This document shows, one piece after another, positions 36,889 to 43,849 of a stretch of 64,000 nucleotides of DNA (its first letter is position 1; every line of letters begins with the position of its first letter). The DNA lies in the NCBI GenBank assembly GCA_934167885.1, contig CAKPMB010000004.1, forward strand, positions 1-64,000, written 5' to 3'. The notes beneath the pieces were generated by a model, which saw only the letters and a list, made by a program, of their open reading frames with translations, did no database searches and was not told where the DNA came from. The DNA comes from an uncultured Bacilli bacterium. GTDB lineage: Bacteria > Bacillota_I > Bacilli_A > RF39 > UBA660. Made by a program: the position numbers and the translations under genes.

Positions 36889-39009
36889 TTAATTCTTCTT
36901 TGTATATAATAAATTTAGGTTAACTTCCAAATTTGTCGCCCCGTTAACGTCACTATTTTTAGCAATACTTTGACTTGTAACATAACCATTTCCATTTATA
37001 ACACATTCTAAATTTAATAAATTACAAAATGTCATGACATCACTTTTACTATAACCTGTTAAATCTGGCATTGTAAATTTTTTACCATCTGTTAATAAGA
37101 AAACGTGACTTTCACCATGAACAATCCCTGTTTTAGGATATTGATTTATTACTCTTGCACCATCACCTAAAATAATTGGTGATATACCATTATTTGTCAA
37201 GGTTTTAGTTGTATCTTTAACATCTTGATTAATATAATTGTTTATTTCGTATTCATCACTTTTATCACTATCAACTTCATCATAAATATTGTAATATTTA
37301 GAAATATCTTTAACAATATTTTTAACAACATTACTAAGAGCCTGAACACTATCACCTTTTTTAACAACACCATAAATAATTATTTCTGGATTATCCCGAG
37401 GGAACATTAACGCAACACTACGATTTAAATTACTATTACCTGTTAAATATCCCTTACCATTAGTGCTCGCAATTTGGGCAGTTCCAGTTTTACCAATAAT
37501 ATCGTAACCTTCAATTTTATAATTTTTACCAATACCATCCGGATCATTTATTGTGCGATACATTAAATTTTTAATATATTCAACCGTTTCACTACTTGCA
37601 ACACGTCCTAATTCGGTTTTAGAGCCTTCAAAAGTTACCTTGCCATTCGCATCAACAATTTTATCAATAATATATGGTGATAATAACGTCCCATCATTAG
37701 CAATGGATGTTAAAGCCTTTATATACTGGATAGGTGTTGTCGTTATACCTTGACCAAATGAAGCATTCAAAATTTCTGTTTCATATTTAAAATTAATCTT
37801 ACCACTTGACTCTAAATTACCACCAATTCCTGTTTTGGAACCAAAACCTAATTTTAATAAATAATTTTTAAAATATAGTGGATTTAAGTATTTATTCATT
37901 AAATTAACAACCGCTGTATTACTAGAATAGATAAAACCTTTATCATAAGAAATATAACCCCAACCAACTTTATTCCAATCACTTATCAAAGTATTATCCT
38001 TCGTTGTGTAACCACCTGACTTGTATAACTCATCACCTTTATATACCCCAGCTTCTAAAGCCGCCATATACGTAAATATTTTCATCGTGCTACCTGGTTC
38101 AAAAGCAACGGATGTAATCTCATCCATATAGTTAGTTAAATTTCGTAGGTTAGGATCAAATGACGGATTAGTAGCGGATGCCAAAATTCTTCCTGTCTTA
38201 GCTTCAGCCACCACTATATCCAAGCTTTCATATTTATAATCACTATATTTATCAATCGCCTGTTCCACAAAAAACTGCACATTATTGTCAATCGTTAAAT
38301 AAATGGAAGAACCATCCTTCGCTTCCTCACGCAATTCTTTCGTTCCCACTATTTTGTAACCGTTACGATCTTTTTGGTATATAACTGAACCATTTTTACC
38401 CGTTAAAACATCATTATATGTTTTTTCAATACCGAGTTCTCCCGTTAGACTACCATCTTCTAAAGCCTTAGCATACCCAACTAAATAAGAGGCAAAGTCA
38501 CCATATGGATAATATCTTTTGGTTGTTTCAACAAAATCTATACCTGGAAGGTTAGCTTCCTTAATACGATCTTTTGTTATTTCATTAAGGCCCTTACCTT
38601 TAACACCAAACTCCGTTTGATATACCCCTTCTTTTGATAAATAAGAAAGAATAGTATCATAATCCATATCAAGAATAGCGGACAAAACTAAAGCCGTATT
38701 TTTCTTATCAACAACATGTTGTGGCTTATTCTCATTCGTTGTTCTCTTAGGATCTAAATAAGCAATTAACGTATAACTTGAAACATCCTGTGCTAAGGCA
38801 TTACCATTAACATCATAAATAGTTCCCCTACTTGCCTTAATAACCGTTTTTTTTGTAGTTCGCTTACTCGCAAATTCTTGTAAATTAATACCATCTACTT
38901 TAGTGCTTAATGATAATTGAGAAAGACGAATCATTAAAATAGCAAATAAAAAAAGCGCACAAAGAAGTGAAAAATTACTAATTTTAACATCACTATTTAC
39001 GCTTTTCAT
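36889..39009 (-). CDS. class B penicillin-binding protein with PASTA domain
   Basis: The division transpeptidase of the FtsI/Pbp2B/SpoVD family, 706 residues. A short cytoplasmic tail and membrane helix (about 12-30) lead to the PBP dimer domain and the transpeptidase with EPGSTMKIF (active Ser near 307), SSN near 360 and KTGTAQ near 505. A PASTA domain (about 645-705, with MPDLTGYSKSDVMTFC) ends the protein. It follows ftsL and rsmH in dcw order. Whether it serves vegetative division or sporulation cannot be told. Confidence 0.93.
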   Translation of the reverse strand: MKSVNSDVKISNFSLLCALFLFAILMIRLSQLSLSTKVDGINLQEFASKRTTKKTVIKASRGTIYDVNGNALAQDVSSYTLIAYLDPKRTTNENKPQHVVDKKNTALVLSAILDMDYDTILSYLSKEGVYQTEFGVKGKGLNEITKDRIKEANLPGIDFVETTKRYYPYGDFASYLVGYAKALEDGSLTGELGIEKTYNDVLTGKNGSVIYQKDRNGYKIVGTKELREEAKDGSSIYLTIDNNVQFFVEQAIDKYSDYKYESLDIVVAEAKTGRILASATNPSFDPNLRNLTNYMDEITSVAFEPGSTMKIFTYMAALEAGVYKGDELYKSGGYTTKDNTLISDWNKVGWGYISYDKGFIYSSNTAVVNLMNKYLNPLYFKNYLLKLGFGSKTGIGGNLESSGKINFKYETEILNASFGQGITTTPIQYIKALTSIANDGTLLSPYIIDKIVDANGKVTFEGSKTELGRVASSETVEYIKNLMYRTINDPDGIGKNYKIEGYDIIGKTGTAQIASTNGKGYLTGNSNLNRSVALMFPRDNPEIIIYGVVKKGDSVQALSNVVKNIVKDISKYYNIYDEVDSDKSDEYEINNYINQDVKDTTKTLTNNGISPIILGDGARVINQYPKTGIVHGESHVFLLTDGKKFTMPDLTGYSKSDVMTFCNLLNLECVINGNGYVTSQSIAKNSDVNGATNLEVNLNLLYTKKN

Positions 39010-39081
39010 TACTTACTCCTCCTTTATGATATAACTAAATATACCATATTTTCGGGATTATTTATAGATTTTCACACAAAT

Positions 39082-39372
39082 TTAATCAATATTTTTAATA
39101 TTTTCATTATTATAAGTCAAACCCTCACTTTTAATAACTTTTTGAATATTATCAAGTGATACTAACTCATTAATTTTCATATTTAAACTTTCATTTGTCT
39201 TTTCTTGGGTTGAAATACTTTTCTTCATTTTTTCAACTTTATAGTTAATTTCTGACAAAGTTGACTTTGTCCATACAATAACAATTGGCGATATTATAAT
39301 TAAAAGAATAGTAAAAGCATACAAGATTTTTTCAAACTTTGTTATTTTAATTTTAACATTCTTTTTTTTCAC
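39082..39372 (-). CDS. ftsL: FtsL-like division protein
   Basis: 96 residues: a Lys-rich cytoplasmic start, one membrane helix (about 15-35), then a heptad-rich coiled coil (about 38-80, KVEKMKKSISTQEKTNESL) and a short tail. FtsL is poorly conserved, so the call rests on size, topology and position between rsmH and the PBP gene. Confidence 0.85.
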   Translation of the reverse strand: MKKKNVKIKITKFEKILYAFTILLIIISPIVIVWTKSTLSEINYKVEKMKKSISTQEKTNESLNMKINELVSLDNIQKVIKSEGLTYNNENIKNID

Positions 39373-39386
39373 AATATCACCACCTT

Positions 39387-40310
39387 TTATTTTATTCTCT
39401 CAATAATACGTAGTTTACTTGAACGACTACGATTATTTTCATTTAATTCTTTATCACTTGGAAGAATAACTTTTTGATTTATTAATTTATATTTAGCTTC
39501 ATATTCCTCTGGAATATTAGGAAGACCTCGCACCATTTTATCAACGGTTGTTACTTCCTTAAAAATATTTTTAACCATTCGATCTTCAAGAGAATGAAAC
39601 GTAATAACAACGATTCTTCCATGAATATTTAATAAATCAAGAGCATGTCTTAAAGATGTCTCTAGAACATCTAATTCATGATTAACTTCCATTCTAATTG
39701 CTTGAAATGTCTTTCTAGCAGGGTGTTTTAAAAGTCTTTCCTTATATGGATAAGACTCTTTAATAATTTCTGCTAACTCAAGAGTTGTTTTAATGGGTTT
39801 TACTGCTCTTCTCATAACAATATTATGAGCAATAGCCTTAGCATGTTTATCTTCACCATATTTAAAAATAATATCTGCTAAATCTTTTTCACTATATTCA
39901 TTCACAACATTATAAGCCGAGAAATCTTTATCCTTGTCCATTCTCATATCAAGCAAAGCATCATGATGATAACTAAAGCCACGTTCATCCTCATCAAGTT
40001 GTGGACTACTAACACCTAAATCATACAATATGCCATCTACTTTAAAAATATTTCGTTTATTTAATTCTTCACTGATGTATTCAAAATTACTTTTTATTAT
40101 TTCAAAATTACTACTAACTTCACTAAGTTTTTTACTAGAATACTCAATCGCTTCAGCATCCTGGTCAAAGGCGAATAGAAAACCCCTTTTCACACGCTTT
40201 AAAATTTCACTGCTGTGCCCTCCATAACCTAAGGTACAATCAACATATACACCGTCATTTTTCAAGTTTAGACCTTGAAGAGACTCCTCCAACATAACAC
40301 TATAATGCAT
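39387..40310 (-). CDS. rsmH: 16S rRNA (cytosine(1402)-N(4))-methyltransferase RsmH
   Basis: Methylates C1402 of 16S rRNA at N4. The 307-residue protein begins HYSVMLEESLQGL, with the SAM-binding motif DCTLGYGGHSSEIL near residue 24, DLGVSSPQLD near 98, and HPARKTFQAIRMEVN near 195. It follows mraZ by eight bases, in the classic dcw order. Confidence 0.97.
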   Translation of the reverse strand: MHYSVMLEESLQGLNLKNDGVYVDCTLGYGGHSSEILKRVKRGFLFAFDQDAEAIEYSSKKLSEVSSNFEIIKSNFEYISEELNKRNIFKVDGILYDLGVSSPQLDEDERGFSYHHDALLDMRMDKDKDFSAYNVVNEYSEKDLADIIFKYGEDKHAKAIAHNIVMRRAVKPIKTTLELAEIIKESYPYKERLLKHPARKTFQAIRMEVNHELDVLETSLRHALDLLNIHGRIVVITFHSLEDRMVKNIFKEVTTVDKMVRGLPNIPEEYEAKYKLINQKVILPSDKELNENNRSRSSKLRIIERIK

Positions 40311-40318
40311 AAACCCTC

Positions 40319-40762
40319 CTATAATTCCAAACTTGAAGAAAATAAATTTTCCGAAATATCAGATAAACTATCTATATTCGATTGCATAAATTCATCCCAT
40401 TTAGAAGATGACCATATTTCAATACGATTTAAAACTCCTATCAAAACAACATCTTTTTCAATAGATGCAAAATCTTTTAAATAAGATGGTATAACCACGC
40501 GGCCTTGTTTATCGAATTCCAAAGTAGTAGCACCACTCGTTAAAAAGCGCGTAAATTTACGTGAATCAGACCTTGTCCAGGCAAGACCATTCATTTTTTC
40601 CAATATTTTTTGCCATTCTTCACAACTATAACAAAATAAACAGCCATCTAATCCTCGTGTGATAACAATATTTTCACCCAAATTATTTCTAAACTTACTA
40701 GGTATTATCAAACGATTTTTAAGATTTAAACTATGTCTATATTCACCTGTAAACATCGACAT
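40319..40762 (-). CDS. mraZ: MraZ transcriptional regulator
   Basis: A ring-forming DNA-binding protein with two AbrB-like domains that regulates the dcw cluster from its own promoter. Two swapped repeats are visible: FTGEYRHSLNLKNRLIIPSK and the later FDKQGRVVIPSYLKDF. The start at 40762 (or two codons later at 40756) is preferred over the upstream ATG at 40822 because family members begin at MFxGEY. It lies divergently from sspI. Confidence 0.95.
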   Translation of the reverse strand: MSMFTGEYRHSLNLKNRLIIPSKFRNNLGENIVITRGLDGCLFCYSCEEWQKILEKMNGLAWTRSDSRKFTRFLTSGATTLEFDKQGRVVIPSYLKDFASIEKDVVLIGVLNRIEIWSSSKWDEFMQSNIDSLSDISENLFSSSLEL

Positions 40763-40855
40763 CACCACTTTCCCCCACAATGTGCCACTCTTCAAGTTAA
40801 TAATACTATATTTTAATATCAAAGTCTAGTTTTTGCAAACTATTTTTTATTAACT

Positions 40856-40885
40856 TTACATATTTAGAAAAATTGGTTCCATACT
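40856..40885 (+). promoter_or_regulatory. sigma-G-like forespore promoter
   Basis: TACATA (40856-40861), 17-base spacer, CATACTA (40879-40885). The -10 fits the sigma-G consensus CATnnTA exactly, and the -35 is one base from the usual GCATA/TGCATA form. No sigma-A -10 is as close to the gene. Confidence 0.5.
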
Positions 40886-40907
40886 ATTAATGAAAGGACT
40901 ATTAAAT

Positions 40908-41129
40908 ATGGAAATAAAAATCAAAGATTATATTATTAATAATTTTAAAAATGATAACAAAGAAACTTTAAAAAAAGCCATCAATGAATCCATTAATGAA
41001 CAAGACGAAGTTGTGCTTCCAGGACTAGGAGTTTTTTTAAGCCTTATATGGCAAGGAATGGATGATAATGAAAAAGAAAAAACCGTTAATATTTTATATA
41101 GTGAACTAAGAAAAAAAGAAAGTTATTGA
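40908..41129 (+). CDS. sspI: small acid-soluble spore protein SspI family
   Basis: About 73 residues. The family core is clear: KETLKKAINESINEQDE followed by LPGLGVFLSLIWQ, closely matching the SspI pattern with its LPGLGVLFEVxW signature, and an acidic end. In Bacillus SspI is a minor forespore core protein made under sigma-G. AAAGGA lies nine bases before the ATG at 40908; the in-frame ATG at 40890 coincides with the expected transcription start and is rejected. It implies that this lineage has, or recently had, sporulation. Confidence 0.85.
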   Translation: MEIKIKDYIINNFKNDNKETLKKAINESINEQDEVVLPGLGVFLSLIWQGMDDNEKEKTVNILYSELRKKESY

Positions 41130-41155
41130 GCAAAATTAAATACTCAATAACTTTT
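41116..41155. terminator. bidirectional terminator of sspI and glyS
   Basis: AAAGTTATTGAG/CTCAATAACTTT arms around the sspI stop codon with T runs on both strands, serving the convergent genes. Confidence 0.85.
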
Positions 41156-41156
41156 T

Positions 41157-42518
41157 TTAAAACTTAATTTTATCTTTAATATAAGGTATTACCTCTGAAA
41201 CATTTAAAGTTATTTGTTCCATAGTATCACGATTTCTAATAGTTACTTTATCATTATTTAAAGTTTCATCATCTACTGTTATACAAAAAGGTGTTCCAAC
41301 AGCATCTGCTCTACGATATCTTTTACCAATATTACCTGCATCATCATATGATGTCATAAATTCTTTTGATAACATTTGATAAATTTCTTGAGCTTTTTCA
41401 GTATGATTCTTTTTAATAAGTGGTAATACACATGCCTTGTATGGCGCTAAATAAGGAGACAACTTCATAACTTCACGGGTTGATCCATCCGCTAATTCTT
41501 CACGATGATATCCTTCAAAAAGAAGTGCTAACACTGTTCTATCAAGACCATATGTTGATTCAATAATATATGGAATAAATTTTTCATTAGTAACTGGATC
41601 AAGATACATCATACTCTCTCCACTATACTTTTGATGACGTGTTAAATCAAAATTAGTGCGATTATGTGTGCCGTTAATTTCACCCCAACCAAATGGGAAT
41701 AAATATTCAATGTCACAAGCAGCCTTAGCATAATGTGCTAATTTTTCATGATCATGAAAACGCAACTTTGAAGCTGGCAAACCTAAATCCATATAAAACT
41801 TTTTACCATATTCCTTGAAATATTCATATAATTCATGATCACTACCTTCATGACAGAAAGTTTGATATTCCATTTGTTCAAACTCAATTGTTCTAAAAGT
41901 AAAGTTTCCAGGAGTAATTTCATTTCTAAAAGCTTTACCTATTTGACCAATACTGAAAGGAAGTTTAGCACGCATACTTCTTTGAACATTTAAAAAGTTG
42001 ACATACTCACCTTGAGCATTTTCAGGACGTAAATAAACTACACTCTTACTATCTTTCGTAACACCACGATATGTTTCAAACATTAATTTAAATTGGCGAA
42101 TATCTGTAAAATCACATTTACCACATTTTGGACATGGAACATTATTTTCACGAATATATTGTATCAATTCTTCGTTACTCATAGCGTCTCCGATACTTGA
42201 TTTAGTATAGTCATTAACTAAATTATCGGCACGGCTTCTGGTCTTGCAATGTCTACAATCTGTTAGGGGATCAGCAAAACTTTCAACGTGACCTGATGCT
42301 TCCCAAACTCTAGGGTGCATTAAAATATCAGCATCTAATTCATAAGCATTTGGACGTTCTTGAATAAAACGCTTACGCCATGCATCCTTAACATTATTTT
42401 TTAATCTAGAACCTAATGGACCATAATCCCAAGTATTAGCAAGCCCACCATATATTTCACTTCCTTGAAATATATAACCATATTGTTTACAGTAATTAAC
42501 TAAATCATCCATTTTCAT
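41157..42518 (-). CDS. glyS: glycyl-tRNA synthetase, single-chain class II type
   Basis: The alpha-2 (eukaryote-like) GlyRS of 453 residues. It starts MDDLVNYCKQYGYIFQGSEI, has YGPLGSRLKNN near 35, a zinc-type CPKCGKCDF segment near 135, GKAFRNEITPGNFTFRT (motif 2) near 195, and motif 3 with YGLDRTVLALL near 320, then the anticodon-binding domain. Its own T-box leader precedes it. Confidence 0.97.
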   Translation of the reverse strand: MKMDDLVNYCKQYGYIFQGSEIYGGLANTWDYGPLGSRLKNNVKDAWRKRFIQERPNAYELDADILMHPRVWEASGHVESFADPLTDCRHCKTRSRADNLVNDYTKSSIGDAMSNEELIQYIRENNVPCPKCGKCDFTDIRQFKLMFETYRGVTKDSKSVVYLRPENAQGEYVNFLNVQRSMRAKLPFSIGQIGKAFRNEITPGNFTFRTIEFEQMEYQTFCHEGSDHELYEYFKEYGKKFYMDLGLPASKLRFHDHEKLAHYAKAACDIEYLFPFGWGEINGTHNRTNFDLTRHQKYSGESMMYLDPVTNEKFIPYIIESTYGLDRTVLALLFEGYHREELADGSTREVMKLSPYLAPYKACVLPLIKKNHTEKAQEIYQMLSKEFMTSYDDAGNIGKRYRRADAVGTPFCITVDDETLNNDKVTIRNRDTMEQITLNVSEVIPYIKDKIKF

Positions 42519-42540
42519 ACTATCACCCTCTCTTACAAAT

Positions 42541-42663
42541 AAAAAAAGATTCCCTATAACGTAAAGACGAGTTACCCCGCGGTTCCACTTTACTTATTCA
42601 AAGAATCCCTCAATATTTATTGCTCCAGTTTTCCACACCATCATCGCATTAATTACTAAATTT
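42541..42663 (-). promoter_or_regulatory. compact T-box riboswitch, tRNA-Gly responsive
   Basis: The T-box GTGGAACCGCGG (about 42577-42589) precedes a terminator ending in seven T. The leader is only about 120 nt, like the glyQS class that lacks stem II. Within GAGGGATTC (42603-42611) either frame gives a glycine specifier (GGG or GGA). The TGGA bulge would pair with the U73 of tRNA-Gly. Confidence 0.8.
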
Positions 42664-42669
42664 AACTAA

Positions 42670-42698
42670 ATTATACAATGATAGTTTAGTAAAGTCAA
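42670..42698 (-). promoter_or_regulatory. promoter of glyS
   Basis: Minus strand: -35 TTGACT (42693-42698), 17-base spacer, -10 TATAAT (42670-42675). Confidence 0.75.
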
Positions 42699-42720
42699 TA
42701 AAAATACACTATATAAAATA

Positions 42721-42767
42721 AAAACCAACCATCATTATGTTTCATTTGAAACACAATAATTAGTTGG
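42721..42767 (-). terminator. long hairpin terminator downstream of the DIP1984 gene
   Basis: Minus strand: long interrupted stem (CCAAC...GTTTC with GAAAC...GTTGG) followed by TTTTTATTTT. It lies 230 bases after the DIP1984-like gene; the stretch 42768-42996 between them shows nothing else I can identify. Confidence 0.65.
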
Positions 42768-42996
42768 CCGCCTTTCTTATTATTCATGCCTTTTAAAACC
42801 ATATAATCTTTCCATTAAACTCTTAGATAAACTGTAATAAAAATATAAATCATAAACTATAGTATATAAAATGTTATATATGATATAACACGTAAAATGT
42901 TTAGAGTATAAAAATCAAAATAGAATAATAAGAACACTTGGGCTAAAAACTTTATATTTTATTTAATCTACAAAATAACTTAGTAGAACCCCTAAA

Positions 42997-43497
42997 TTAA
43001 ATTTCAAATTCTAAAGAATTTAATTTTGATATTTCAAAATCAGTTTTTTGTATTTCATTATTAATTTCTTCAAGTCTTGCTCTTAACTTTTTAGCATCAA
43101 AGTTAACTGTCTTGCACTCAAAATAAGAATTATTTACTTCAGTAACACGCTTCTTAGAATTCTTTAATGATAGTAATTCTTCATACGTTGTTTTAAGTTT
43201 TCTTAAATTAGTATTATCGACAATAGCTTGTTGAATACTTCTTCCGTCATTCAACTTAAATTGATTATTCTTCTCATATAAAATAGTTTTTAATCTTGAT
43301 AACTCAAGAACACTTTTTTCTATTCCGTCAAGATCTAAATCAAATGCCTCTTTATTGTCTTCAATAACGTTAAGACGTCCATCAAGTTCTTCAACTGATG
43401 TATTAATTGCATATTCATTTATAGTATAACCAATGTTGTTTATATTCTTTTCTTCCTCACTAATTAAATTCATTAAAGCTGATATATTTGTTTTCAT
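42997..43497 (-). CDS. DIP1984 family protein
   Basis: About 166 residues, highly helical with coiled-coil segments. The family pattern is recognisable: a short run LSRLKTILYEKNNQF, DGRSIQQAIVDNTNLRKL near residue 85, and a final IQKTDFEISKLN. DIP1984/septicolysin-like proteins have no firmly established role. The ATG at 43497 is spaced eight bases from GGAGAG; the GTG at 43506 is too close. It appears monocistronic with a structured leader. Confidence 0.75.
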   Translation of the reverse strand: MKTNISALMNLISEEEKNINNIGYTINEYAINTSVEELDGRLNVIEDNKEAFDLDLDGIEKSVLELSRLKTILYEKNNQFKLNDGRSIQQAIVDNTNLRKLKTTYEELLSLKNSKKRVTEVNNSYFECKTVNFDAKKLRARLEEINNEIQKTDFEISKLNSLEFEI

Positions 43498-43506
43498 TCT
43501 ACCCAC

Positions 43507-43802
43507 TCTCCTTCGACTGATTAAATTCTACTAAATTAAGGACCTTTAAAGGTCGCCTCTAAAGCGACAAAATCATTGTAAAAGCATATTATGTCCGCAT
43601 AAAGTTATTTAGGCATGACACAATGTATTTTATCAAAAATATTCTTGTGTTAAATGATATTAGACAAAATAATTGTTAATTAACGTAAATAAAAAGCATT
43701 TTTACAATTTATTTAACTAAATTTTGTGATTGATATAAAATATTATTCATATAAATCACAATTAAACTGAACAAAATTTAATAAACTAAACATTTTTGAT
43801 AC
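43507..43802. other. gene-free intergenic region with hairpins
   Basis: No gene is seen. It holds the palindrome GACCTTTAAAGGTC (43542-43555), the overlapping hairpin GTCGC/GCGAC just beside it, and a long inverted repeat TTGTGATT (43724-43731) / AATCACAA (43754-43761). Minus-strand transcription from a weak TAAAAT box near 43640 would place the first two hairpins in the leader of the DIP1984 gene. Confidence 0.5.
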
Positions 43803-43838
43803 CAAAAAAAAGCCAAGACGTATATTATCTTAGCTTTC
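43803..43838 (-). terminator. terminator after ppdK
   Basis: Minus strand: AAAGC.AAGA/TCTT.GCTTT hairpin followed by eight T. Confidence 0.75.
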
Positions 43839-43849
43839 TAATCCCATAA

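Noticed and set aside
43724..43761. TTGTGATT/AATCACAA as a CRP-type operator
   Set aside because: The half sites are 22 bases apart, far more than the six expected, and no CRP gene is in view.
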